From Engraulis encrasicolus (lineage: Eukaryota > Chordata > Actinopteri > Clupeiformes > Engraulidae), in the NCBI RefSeq assembly GCF_034702125.1, contig NC_085871.1:33705748-33769747 (forward strand): 64,000 bases of DNA. The letters are read 5' to 3'. The position numbers were made by a program, and so were the translations under genes. The notes beneath the pieces are model-generated. The model did not search any database. It saw only the letters and a list, made by a program, of their open reading frames with translations, and was not told the DNA's origin. Shown here one piece after another: positions 11,401-20,819 of the stretch (position 1 is its first letter; each line of letters starts with the position of its first letter).

Positions 11401-14400
11401 AATCTAACGGGTCTAACGGCAATGGAACTGGGAGGAAGACATACTTCAGGGACGTTGCCAGGCCAGCCGGTCTTCGGTAGCCCCGAGTCGTGGCTGAAGG
11501 ACAAATGACTGACCATGCTATCCTCAGACCTGTACCAGAAGAATCTACTGGGCATCGTTGTCGATGAGGTTCACGTCACCTACAAATGGTAAGTTTCAGC
11601 ATCTACTGTTGATGAACCTGATGCATTTTTTCCATTTATGAAGCACAGGCATGTGCATTGCGTTTGGTTGTGAGTTCACATTCTGGCCTTCTAGGTTTAT
11701 CGTAGTTTACTTGTAGACTAATCTTAACTTGGACATGTATCGTCACAGTCTTGGTCATAACATTGTATTATGTCTCTGTTAGTTTCGTCATGTTTTCCCC
11801 CTGTGATGTTCAAAAAACTCTGTTAACTCTGCTGTACACATTGTCCGTGTAAATATTACATTGTCCTTGTAAAATCAATGGTGTTGGTTCTCTCCTCCCC
11901 CAACTGTGCCCGATGCATACTTTAGTGTACAGACATTTGCTTTGCGTTTGTTTGTGACTGTGAGTTGACATTCTGGTCTTGAAAGATGACTTGGCAAACG
12001 TGTGAAATGGTTGATATCGTTTGCTGCCGTCTTTCATTGTATTTCGTGGTGTGTGAAACTGACATTCAAAGGGTTTCACTATGCTAAACAAGCTACCCAG
12101 TAGAATGGGTTGACCAGTTTGTGTGAGCTGCTTATGTTACACAGACTCATAACACGTTACAAATTTGCCCATGTTCAATATCCGCTGTATTGTATAAACT
12201 GAGCTCTTCTCTGACCACCAGGAATGAAAGGCCTTCCTGCTCAGTTGGGAGAACGTCACAGCAAAGAGGGTGAGTCACTCTTGTAAATTAGTAGGCCTGC
12301 ACCGATTGTCATTAGGAGGAAAAGTGTGGTTGTCTAGTATACCTGTTAACATCATGCACCATGTCTTTCAGACATGCCTGTCATGGCTTAAATGGCATCT
12401 GCAGTCACAGAAGATGGGACACAGAGAGCTGCTACATATGGAGAGAGTGCCATTCAACAGTGAGCCCACCCAACAGGACAGTTTGCACTAGGTTGGATCA
12501 CAGCTTATTGAAGAAACATGAGAAGAGCATTAGTCCCTATATCTTTGATCTAACATAATAGTACATAACCAACAACCTTCCTGTTTTCAAAGTGTTGCAT
12601 GTGCAGGGAATCCCAGGTTATGTTGATTAAAAGGATGAGTATTTTGACAGTGAAACACCACAGCGTAGTAGCTGGCAGTGCTTTGCCGCAACCTCGTACA
12701 TGCTGTTGTACAAATGTGTATGAATGACTGTTTTTGCATAGAAGAACTGTAAATAAAATAACACATTTGAAAACTGTTGCCATGTTTTTTTCTTTGAGCA
12801 GCAATGATTAAAAAAATGTAAAGAAGGAAGAAGTATTGTAGACTGTTTAGTGTTGAGCACAGTTTAATTTACTTCAAGTGACACAACATACCTTAACCTT
12901 TTTTATATGCATTCACAGAAAGGCAACAGAATCTTATGGAAAAAAAAGTTGCACTGGGTTATTTTATATACACTACTTACATACACAAATTATTTACATA
13001 CATTATTACAGTACATGCATTTACTCCACCAATTTTATATTAGTCTTGGCGCTCTTTCAATTTAGCTTTGATCCTGCGCCACAGGTTACTGCTTTTGCGA
13101 TTTATCAGAATGTCATGACTAGATGGGGGGGGTGAAAACAACTCAGCCTCTCTGAAAATATCCTCTGTGTGACTAGCAACATAATGTGCTCCAGTGTGCA
13201 TTTGTCTGTCTGTTCACCATGATTTTCTGCAGGAGTCCAATAGACATGCTGGTCCAATCTGCTGTTTGTTTCAGTGAGACCGGGACAACTATGTTCTAAA
13301 AATGACTTCAGATTGATGACTTCAAGTTGTTAAGGTGCTGTGGGCTAAGCGATGCGAAAGAGTGAAATTTACCTGCAGAATTACGAGCAGTGCGCTGTGG
13401 GCACACTGTGGCTAAAGGCCTTGTAAAAATATCAAATCTACAGTATAGTTATACGTCTCCCTCCTGGACTGCATGTGGAAAATGGCATTTGTTGAACACC
13501 CGGGCCACTACCGGATGTAGCCTGTTCCTTTTTTTCCCCTCTTCAGAGCCCATGGTTATGTGGTCAGGTAGGAAGCCGTCAGGGATATCTGTTGACACAT
13601 TTAAAAAGATAGATAATGCAAAATGTGCAGTATGGTTAGCTTAGATGTAATCTTACAAAGCCAATATGTACAGACTGTCATGGCACCAGCTTTAACTGGG
13701 GTCATACATTTGTTGTAATGTAAATCTTTGTTCCAGAGGTACCTGACACTTAATGAAGCCCCTAGGTGCTCCATGGCTGCCACCAGGAAGAGAGCTGTTA
13801 TGTTGTTCCTCACACCGTCTTCGTACCCATTGAATGCAGCATGTTTGGCCCTGCTTTGCATTTCTGCATCTGTGAGAAGGGGACTTGTTGTTAATGATGG
13901 TGATAGTTTGTAATACAGTGCAAGCAGACACTTTTACACATATCTGTCGTTGGACATGTGCGTAGGTTACAATCCCAGCGAGGTTATAAAGAAATCAAAG
14001 AAATAAAAGAATCAATAAATCAAATAAAAGTGAAACGATCATATTGCGTGTGCCTACAGATAGCAATGTAAACAGTAAACCATTTAGATTAGCATATAGA
14101 GGCTAAGAGGAAGATGCCCTGACGCCAATCATATCCAATAACAATATTGACATATGTATGGATGAACAATTGTCATATTGTGCTTGCGCACGACTTCAGA
14201 GCAACCATTGCATCAAGATTCAAGATGTTGACTTACCGTACGTACCTTGAGAACGCTGGGTTAAATTACAGCAGGCATTTCAGGCATGCGACAGGATTTT
14301 TCGGAGAAGTTTCACAAGTTTCGATCAAGTTCAGCTGGGCGCTGGTTTACCCTTTCCCGTAGGGAAGTTCTTCAAATATCCATGGGCGGTTGCAGATATT

Positions 14401-16298
14401 ACCATTTGTCCTTAGATATCCCCTGCACATAGGGCAATGTTCGTTTATAGAAAGTTTACTCCGTTTACTTCCAGCCGCGGCCATGTTTGTTGTGATGAAA
14501 AGTCTTGCCTCCTGCGTGGTGTCGCTGTGAACTACGTCACGGATTGAGTCAACGGGAGTGGCTGAAATGGCGTGTCAGTCAAAATGACGGACAGATTCTT
14601 AATCCAATCACATGCAAGAGTTTTGAAAAAAATGGTTCATTTGGAAGAGCGTCGGTTGGGGGCAGGTCCCAGATGTATATGCGAAAGCATATCAGATGGT
14701 AGGAATCAGGTAATCATTTGGGGGCATTTTGGCCTATTTTATTTTTAATAGGCCTACTAAGGGTTTTGATGAGGTCAATGGGGTGTTGGGGAAACTTACT
14801 ATGAGAACCACTGCTCTATCATGATAAAAACCTATTTTATCAAGCTATCTACCCAACCCGCCATCAGACATGACAGCTAAGTCATGGAGTAAGGTTGGCA
14901 GTTCTCATGTTCACTGTCCCTTGGTCGCTAATAACTACAGTATGCTCAAAATTCACCATTTATGACTTTTTTTTTAGCTAAATCCTCTCCCCCCTAGTCT
15001 GAGACTGTTATACAAGATCATCCACTGCGCACAACACACACGTGTGCACCTGCGTTTGCGCGCTTGCACTGCGCCGCTCCGCCCCGCGCCGCGCTGCGCC
15101 GCCCCGCGTCGTGCCCTTGTCACCTTTTTCACCCCTGACCTGTTTGCATGCCTGCAGTTTCTACATGGCGCTTCGCGTGCATAGTAGGCTGTATCAACAT
15201 GGTATAATTTCGCAACATCGGCAACCTCGTATGCATTTAAGATAGTGTTAGTCATGTCAACGTTATTGTTTTGAAACTGAAAGATGTAATTGCTGTCAAT
15301 ACCAACAGACAGTCAATTAGTTTCTAGTCGCTGAAACACCTTAAATAACAGAGACAGATAAGAGAGAAGGTGGGAGTCTTTGACAGTGAGAGAAGGCGGG
15401 ACATATCTCATGCCTGGTTTTTTTTAATTGACAAGTTTTTTTTTCTTCTTGTAGGCCCATGTAGACCATCCTAATTTGAGTTTCTAATTTCTAATATATT
15501 CGTTTCAGTAGCCTACAATCTTAAATAGCCCTAGTGTAATATTGTATGCAATAATTTGTTTCAGTAGGCCTACATTGGATAGGCATAGCCTACTACTGTA
15601 GGCCTATACAATTTAGACTGATAGGTTGGCAAATAGCCTACATTTCCATTGTGGAATATTATATTGGACCTACATAGGTTATCTACACAGTACATATGCA
15701 AATTATAATTAATTATTTTATTTTATTAATTTATAAAATATTTTTATTTTATTTATTATTTATTATTATTATTTTTGGATTTCGCGCGCTATGCGATTAA
15801 TCACAGAAAGTCATTGAGTTAATGCGATTAAAGATTTTCATTTTTGCCCACCCCTAATTGAAAGAAAAATGTCTGCACACTTAAATCCCCTTTGTGTTCT
15901 TTTTAATAGGCCAAGCTTTCGGTCTACTGACCTTCCTCAGGGCTCAGTCCGGCTAAACACAGATGCCCACCCCTAATTAAAAGTAATCCGTTATGTTACT
16001 ACGTTACCCATAAATAACAGTAACGCGTCTACTCGTGCGTTACCAACAATTAAAACTCGTTTGGGATGCGTCTCCGCCTTCAGCAGCCGCCTGCAGCAGC
16101 CTCCTTTAGATGCACCGGAAGTGCTGCATGTTAATCAATCATTGTAACTGTGGGATGATGACAGGACATTGTCAGCATATTGCACGTTTGATTTGACATT
16201 GGACATTGGATAACAACAGGCATTCCCTAAACAAGACCGGAACTTGAATTTAAACTCGACAGTATATGTTTTTTGAAATTGTCCCTCCCTCCCCCGGC

Positions 16299-16388
<90 letters not shown>

Positions 16389-16803
16389 TGGTGAACAATG
16401 TCTGTCTGATCCCAGAATCATTGCATTCGTGGATAGGCAGCTAGCCGCATCACCGGGGGCTGAATGGAGGGAGCGCTTATACTGTGTTTACGCAGCATGC
16501 ATCAAGCATAGAAATAGGAACAACATGAAATATCACTTCAATAAGACTAACCAAAATTGGGTGTGAAAAAGGCTGGATAGTGTAAGACTCACGAGAATTA
16601 AACTTTTTTCAGAATTCCTAATTGTATCCTATTGTGATTACAGGTTCATTCTCAGAATAAACCCAGAGGGCTCCAAATGCCAGGCCAAGTCCATCACCAG
16701 CAAGAAGACCGGTAAAAAGGTGCAAAGGAAGAGCAGCAGTGTCAACCCTGTTGTTGCTTCATTCATCAGGGAACTTGTTGATTTTGACTGGCTGAATTAT
16801 TAA
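5378..16803 (+). CDS. Candidate spliced small gene, 105-aa product, function unknown
   Basis: Three exon-like pieces join without a frame break: 5378-5468 (91 nt, ATG in context AAGATGG), 10360-10426 (67 nt, acceptor after a T-run, donor GTAAGG) and 16644-16803 (160 nt, acceptor GATTACAG, stop TAA). The predicted product starts MAKISLLLDGSSGRS. It has a Cys cluster near residues 33-38 (HCYCSRC), further Cys at about 51 and 64, a Lys/Ser-rich basic stretch, and an amphipathic C-terminus ending DFDWLNY. There is no signal peptide and I do not recognise a family. Intron 1 of the coding part contains the decayed exon duplication and MITEs; intron 2 contains the 3.9-kb helicase transposon. Consistent phase at two junctions favours a real gene. 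Short exons and long introns make chance splice sites a serious alternative. Confidence 0.4.
5965..6600 (+). pseudogene. Duplicated block, copy B, decayed exons
   Basis: Second copy of the 4450-5470 block. The exon-like pieces at about 6289-6395 and 6514-6600 match copy A, including acceptor and donor. However, an extra A in the AAATAAAC run shifts the frame, the start codon region is deleted, and the second exon has diverged. Copy A is therefore the likelier functional one. Confidence 0.6.
6605..7135. repeat. Four-unit satellite, ~110-175 bp units
   Basis: The block TTTGTATATAGTTCGCTTGC recurs at about 6613, 6775, 6888 and 7064, each followed by AAGACTCCTTG, a CTTGTGGA segment, GGAATATGACAGAACTG and AGGGTCATGCTTTTCTG. 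Units differ in length (about 162, 113 and 176 bp) through internal deletions. Confidence 0.85.
7245..7760. repeat. Local duplication (about 100 bp) flanking a truncated TTAA MITE
   Basis: The segment at 7250-7350 (contains ATCCACTAGATGGCACT and CACAAATGGAAGAGCA) recurs at 7650-7755. Between them 7351-7625 is a 5'-truncated copy of the TTAA MITE family found at 7832, 28201 and 34123. Confidence 0.7.
7832..9415 (+). mobile_element. TTAA-flanked MITE, interrupted by a nested element
   Basis: The MITE begins AGGTGCACTG directly after TTAA (7828-7831) and ends CAGTGCACCG directly before TTAA (9416-9419). Its body, with the hairpin TTTTCATACATGAAAA, matches 28201-28559 and 34123-34500. TTAA TSDs point to a piggyBac- or Kolobok-mobilised element. 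It is split by a second element at 8084-9302. Confidence 0.85.
8084..9302. mobile_element. TA-flanked TIR element (Tc1/mariner or pogo-like), non-autonomous
   Basis: Ends are CCGTATTTTTTGGACTATA and its inverted counterpart (right end reads GTAGTCCGAAAAATACGG), each followed inward by repeated GTCGCA motifs. TA lies on both sides (8082-8083, 9303-9304). The interior, about 8220-9180, is less AT-rich and contains a tandem 35-bp duplication at 8688-8757 (shared core ATAAATCCACGAG). No transposase motif was found. Superfamily is inferred only from the TA TSD. Confidence 0.75.
9420..10189. other. Spacer, nothing recognised
   Basis: AT-rich with a T/A-rich low-complexity patch at 9977-10040 and a small inverted repeat around AAACTATGG/CCATAGTTT at 10046-10090. 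No coding signal. Confidence 0.4.
10190..10285 (+). mobile_element. 3' fragment of the TTAA MITE family
   Basis: Matches the last ~95 bp of the 7832 and 28201 copies (ATCAAATTTGGCAATAGGCA onwards), ending GGTGCACCT before TTAA at 10286-10289. The 5' part is missing. Confidence 0.75.
11019..12491 (+). pseudogene. Decayed RecQ-like DNA helicase gene of the transposon
   Basis: The first exon starts ATG at 11019 after a CpG-rich leader. Visible superfamily 2 helicase motifs are motif I LPTGFGKS (about residues 53-60), motif Ia in IFIVVSPLAALMEDQV (frame at 11335-11382) and motif II DEVH (near 11560), followed by a donor GTAAGT at 11588. The order and the text around the motifs match RecQ-type helicases. 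Breaks: a small deletion after the Walker A shifts the frame near 11196, a TAG follows at 11253, and TGA replaces a Trp codon at 11506. Two further exon-like pieces (12222-12270 and 12373-12491) continue in degraded frame. A polyadenylation signal AATAAA is at 12752. The copy cannot encode a working helicase. Confidence 0.8.
13040..14484 (-). pseudogene. Unrecognised convergent gene of the helicase transposon, multi-exon, decayed
   Basis: Exon 1 runs from ATG at 14484 and gives about 44 codons starting MAAAGSKRSKLSINEH, with CPMC about residues 17-20 and a further Cys near 31. The donor may be GTAAAC at 14349. Later exon-like pieces on the same strand are 13743-13869 (acceptor CTCACAG, contains KHAAFNGYEDGVRNNI), about 13449-13588 (acceptor TCAACAG, contains DGFLPDHITMGSEEG) and 13040-13118 (ends NLWRRIKAKLKERQD, stop). 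Phases do not all match, and frame breaks occur between exons 1 and 2. No family recognised. Its position, opposite the helicase inside the TIRs, makes it the likely transposase or accessory gene by elimination only. Confidence 0.5.
14722..15760. other. Spacer with a GC-rich patch
   Basis: A GC-rich stretch at 15050-15115 is built from CGCGCCGC-type repeats. Its two opposing open frames look like composition artefacts. The rest is AT-rich with several TAGGCCTA octamers (14750, 15566, 15599). No gene recognised. Confidence 0.4.
15775..15985. mobile_element. hAT-like element end plus ~105-bp insert flanked by long direct repeats
   Basis: 15780-15857 reads as the terminal part of a common fish element ending GCCCACCCCTAAT. 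TGCCCACCCCTAATT occurs at about 15843 and again at about 15963, framing an insert that contains AAGCTTTCGG and CTTCCTCAGGGCTCAG. This could be an insertion with a long target duplication or a partial tandem duplication. Confidence 0.45.
16302..16386. repeat. (GT)n microsatellite
   Basis: About 42 uninterrupted GT units. Confidence 0.97.
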
Positions 16804-17314
16804 TGCTTGACCTTTTGAAGTTCCAATCACTTGTTTCTTTTAAGTAGTTCAGTCCGAGCATTGCACCAAAGGCTCGAGGCCCTGTTGTTCTTGCTGTGTT
16901 TTCCCCCCTTCTCCCCGTTTCAAAACTTATTTGGCACAGTTTTTCGATATTGTGTCATGTATAAGACTTTTAAAAGAGTGACTCTATTGCGCACCCTAGC
17001 ACAGAGATGTTCGGGGCTGGAATATAGTTATAGTTATAGAATATAGTTGAAGCTACGAACTCTGGACCTTCTTTGTGGTATGTACTTATCTCATTAAGAT
17101 GAACAAAAAAAGGTCAATACGAGCATATGGCCACGCCCAACAGGAAGTGAGATATTGGACTGTTTTCCATTTTGCATACATTGGAATTTGAAGCACCCAC
17201 CACAAACCATACAACAGTTTTGTCTTGATTAATGTTTGGGGTATCTCATTTTAATAGAATAGAATCTTTTTATTTGTCAATGTGAATGAAATAAAAAAAA
17301 GAAAAATATGTATA

Positions 17315-17561
17315 CAACTGAAGAGTTCAGATGCAAAACCCCCTAACTCCATTTCTGAAGACCTGCACTTTTATATTTTTAGAGAACCCCATTGTTGGTT
17401 TGGTTTACATTCATGTACTTGATAATACATATGAATAGTTATATTACATAAATAACATTTTTAAAATGTGGAATTTTGATAGCTTTGTATTAAATAAAAA
17501 TGAAACAAGATTATTTTCTGAAATGGCACTTATGGGGTTTTGCATCTAAACTCTTCAACTA
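17315..17561. mobile_element. MITE with ~30-bp TIRs
   Basis: Left end contains GAAGAGTTCAGATGCAAAAC and right end the inverted GTTTTGCATCTAAACTCTTC, with CCCC/GGGG continuing the pairing. TATA lies outside both ends (17311-17314, 17561-17565). No ORF. Confidence 0.8.
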
Positions 17562-17829
17562 TATACAAAGGTTATGGATTGTGCATTTGTGAGAAGCAGG
17601 ACCCTCTTCCTACTGGAGTATGTTGTTAAATTGTTAACCAGTTTTAATTAAACATTTTGATTGCATCTCTTGCATTTGCAGCATTTCTTTACCTTGTAGC
17701 TTTTAAAAACTTTTTAATGTGTTTTTGATCTGACTGGTAACTAGAATATCTGAATTATAGGAGAATGTGATGCCTTTGTAGAGCTCCCTGACATTCTCTT
17801 GCGGAATGTTGTAAATTAAAATACAACAA

Positions 17830-18205
17830 AAATACTGTAAAACAAACTACAGTAGTTGAAAAAGTTACTGGCAGCTGGATGCCATTAAAGTACTGTACTC
17901 CTTACAATAATTTGGATCAGTACTGTAAATCGATATACAGTAATTGGAATTGGTACTGTAAACTGATATACAGTAATTTGAATGTTACTGGCAGCTGGAT
18001 GCCAGTAAAGTACTGTACTCCTTACAGTAGTTTGGATTGGTACTGTAAACTGACATACAGTACTTTAGATTGGTACTGTAACTGGATTAACAGTAGTGCT
18101 GATTGGTACTGTAAACCAATATACAGTAAGGGTACTGTAAATTATATTACAGTAATTTATTGGCATCCAGCTGCCAGTAAGTTACTGTAAAAACTACAAT
18201 AATGT
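17830..18205. mobile_element. Foldback MITE with ACTGTA/TACAGT internal repeats
   Basis: GTTACTGGCAGCTGGATGCC occurs at 17862 and 17984 in direct orientation and inverted near 18160-18178. Between them are 30-35-bp units of the type ACTGTAAACTGATATACAGT. The whole block can fold on itself; open frames in it are artefacts. Confidence 0.75.
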
Positions 18206-18654
18206 TTTTACATAGGGCATCTTGCACTGACACTATCCCATTCAGATCGAGCATTAGTAGCAGTCTATTCTCACCATAGTTTTAGTGTGGGCAATGCTCA
18301 TTTTAATTCAGACCAAGAATCTTCTCAAATCGTTCACAATGTTACATGATGTCAAGCACGTAAGCACAGACTCACCCATACTTTCACACTATGTACATTT
18401 TGTAGTTTTATCAATCTGGTCAAGCAGACTACCCTTGCTTCATCTCTGCTGAGGACTATATTAACATTTTCAGCTAAGTATAATGCCATGTAATAACAAT
18501 GTAATGCATTACCAACATGAAATATTGTATATGACATGGTAGACAATTTTTTTCCCAGGGGCACCCCTTCTAGGATGTCTTCAAATCACTCAAGGAACAT
18601 GTGTACCGAATGATATGCTTCTATCCAGCGCGTAACGATTTCTCGGCTTAGAGC
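18206..18654. other. Spacer, nothing recognised
   Basis: AT-rich, no coding or repeat signal that I can support. Confidence 0.4.
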
Positions 18655-18859
18655 CCCTACTACCAGGAGTCATTGTCACCAACATCGACACCCCAGCAGT
18701 GAAGACCAGTAGTGAAGCCCTTGGACCCCAGCACACTAACATGGTATCTCTCTGGGTTGTCTGGAGCTCTGGGTATGTGCTCTGTGTATGCAAGTTAAGT
18801 GAGATCCTCAGAGATGACTAGGCTGGAATAGGCTGTGTTTGGGTCCATAATCATTGGAT
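18655..18859 (-). pseudogene. TRIM PRY/SPRY pseudo-exon
   Basis: On the minus strand this matches the start of the SPRY exon of TRIM-A and TRIM-C: DPNTA, a SEDLT block, PDNPER, VLGSKGFTTGLHCWGVDV and GDNDSW. It is dead: the acceptor that is CTGCAG in the intact genes reads CTGCAA, TAA follows SEDLT, and the match stops in stop codons after GDNDSW. No RING or coiled-coil exon lies nearby upstream, so this is an isolated fragment of a former paralogue. Confidence 0.88.
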
Positions 18860-18986
18860 TTGCAGGGACAAGCAAAAACATGGCATATCATAGAAACGTG
18901 GCATATCTGAGACATTAAAGCAGAAGGCCTACTGTAAATACAGTACATATAGTGCATGAATATCCCCAGAACATATATGGCATGAC

Positions 18987-19002
18987 CCCCCCCCCCCCCC
19001 CC
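18987..19002. repeat. Poly-C run
   Basis: Sixteen or so consecutive C on the + strand. Confidence 0.95.
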
Positions 19003-19569
19003 AAGTGCGCCACTCCACTCAAATTTGAATGTATAACTTAAATCCAGTGCTATGATGGTGGTGATATATAGGTTGTCCATAAAAAAGTATCACGTCTATC
19101 ATATTTACATAAAGTAGGCATTTATTAAAATTCTGTCATGTTTTGTCACAGCCGAGTAATAAACTGATGTCTAAAGCATAGGAGACTACGGTCTATGCTG
19201 AGAGACCAACAGTCACTAAAAGTGAATACAGCAGCCATTGAACGTGAATGCACAGGAATTTCACTTGAATGTGAAAAAAACTCACGAAAATGGACAAGTT
19301 TGGGAATGGGGAACACAAGAAAATAATAAAATTCTGATAATAATGAACATGTCAAAATGGCTGGACATTTATCCAGGCCATAGCCAACCTAGTTGTTTCA
19401 AACAAGACACATAGTATATAACCATGCAGAACTATGCAGCCCTTCACATGTGAGGGCAGAGGTCACAGTTCCTTGGGCTCTATCTTGAGCCCACCAATGA
19501 GAACCTAAGGCAGGGGTGTCAAACTCAAATTGACTGAAGGCCCATTGGTGTATTTGGGCCAACTGTAAT

Positions 19570-20711
19570 CAGTGTTGCCAGATGTATGATAATTATTGTA
19601 TTTGTACTAGACCTATGATTTTTGGCCCAGGCCCGAGCCCGAACCCGAACCCGAGCCAATTTCGGGTCGGGTCGGGCCTGAAATGTCACTCATTACGTTC
19701 GGGTAGGGTCGGGTTCGGCTTCTCTATCGTTGACAGTTTTTTTATTTTTTTATTTTTTATTTTTTAAATAAATAAATAGGCTATGTAGGCTGTGCGTTAA
19801 TAATATTCCACGTCAGTTGATAATCCAGCAGTGCAGTGCCTGCTGCTAGAATGCACGCGCTTTCCCTCGCCTCTCCCTCCCATCACAGTGCGCTGAGGCA
19901 TTTCGGCCGTGTTTTGGCCACGAGAGACGCGTGGTCTGCAAAAAACAGAGGTCGCCTCATCAACCCGACACATACTGTAGCCTAATAAACTCTTGCAATG
20001 GCAATTCAAGAACTCCTTCATTCCTGTTCTGCTGCTCGCGTCGTTGTTCTTCTTTGTCTCGCTGTCTCTCTCTGTGAAAGTGCCGCGCTAGATTTTTAAG
20101 GTCGTACTGCTGCTGTGGCTTATGGCCCAATGATCAGCCGGTCAAAATGACGGACGCCCTTAAAATTTTCCGCCAACTCTTAAAAAAAGCGTCAATGATG
20201 GATTATCGCTTAATGTAACCTCTGTGCACTGCAGTGCAGCATACACAGAAATATAAAAGATGGCCTGCATGTTTATACAGTCTATTTAACTTAGATTTCG
20301 TAACAAAATACTTTAATGGCTTTAATTTAAGGGCTTTGATTTGTTATCATAGATCACCCCTCCTTATAAATAAAATTTGAAATTTCGGGCTTCCCTCGGG
20401 CTCGGGCCTACACATCCAATAATTAGTCGGCCTCGGGCCGGGCCCGGCCCAATTCCCATGGGCCCATGTCGGTTCGGGCTTGGATTTTTTTACCCGTTCT
20501 TACCTCTGATTTGTACCATGCTTTTGTCAATTTTGACCTCCGTACGATCAAAAAAACAATGATGTACGATCATTTCAGTTTTTCAGTTCATTTTGATGCG
20601 TTGAAACAACAATTTGGACCTTGTACGATAATTTTGTCCCAAAAATCCAACAAAAACGATAATTTTGAGGTTTTGGAATGATAATTCAGCATTTTCCATC
20701 TGGCAACACTG
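19570..20711. mobile_element. Middle hAT-type element, perfect 8-bp TSD
   Basis: TIR CAGTGTTGCCAGATG and its inverted copy CATCTGGCAACACTG. ACTGTAAT flanks both ends exactly (19562-19569, 20712-20719). A relative with similar ends is at 50879-51076. It contains the third element. Confidence 0.92.
19608..20508. mobile_element. Inner element of the nest, 8-bp TSD, GC-rich ends
   Basis: ATTTGTAC occurs on both sides (19600-19607, 20509-20516). Subterminal sequence is rich in GGGCCCGAGCCCGAACCCG-type repeats, in opposite orientation at the two ends. Short terminal match AGACCTATGA versus AGAGGTAAGA. hAT-like by TSD length. Interior has no recognisable transposase. Confidence 0.75.
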
Positions 20712-20819
20712 ACTGTAATACACATTTGAAATGATCTCGCAGGCCGAATAAAATGACTCCGCAGACCAGATTTGGCCCTCGGGCCTCAGTTTGACATCCC
20801 TGGCCTACAGTAAGGGTTA

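Larger units (their letters stand above)
10800..14713. mobile_element. Complete 3.9-kb TIR DNA transposon carrying a RecQ-like helicase
   Basis: Left end TAACCTGATTCACATCATCTG and right end (reverse strand) TTACCTGATTCCTACCATCTG form the TIRs. The exact 8-bp sequence TCATTTGG flanks both (10792-10799, 14714-14721). Two genes face each other inside: a helicase on + from 11019 and an unrecognised multi-exon gene on - from 14484. Both begin just inside the TIR with the same start context (CACAACAAACATGGC) and both have a CRE-like TACGTCA upstream. No DDE transposase is recognisable, so the minus gene is the natural candidate for the mobility protein. An 8-bp TSD occurs in hAT, P and Zisupton-like elements; helicase-bearing elements have been reported in the Academ group. 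I cannot assign the superfamily. Confidence 0.8.
19511..20802. mobile_element. Outer hAT-type element of a three-level nest
   Basis: Left end CAGGGGTGTCAAACTCAA and right end CAGTTTGACATCCCTG are inverted repeats of a common vertebrate hAT-like end. The flanks ACCTAAGG and GCCTACAG agree at 5 of 8 bases, a decayed TSD. Only about 60 bp at the left and 90 bp at the right belong to this element; the remainder is the nested insertion 19570-20711. Confidence 0.75.

Noticed and set aside
14974..15255. Arg-rich frame in a GC-rich patch
   Set aside because: Composition artefact of CGC repeats; no splice or domain evidence.
16399..16566. Exon-like frame after the GT array (DPRIIAFVDRQLAAS)
   Set aside because: It opens inside the GT repeat, and joining it to the 10426 donor gives an immediate stop; kept out of the gene model.
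5378..16803. Reading the 105-aa candidate as a CXC chemokine because of its CYC motif and later Cys residues
   Set aside because: No signal peptide, Cys spacing does not fit, and no other chemokine landmark.
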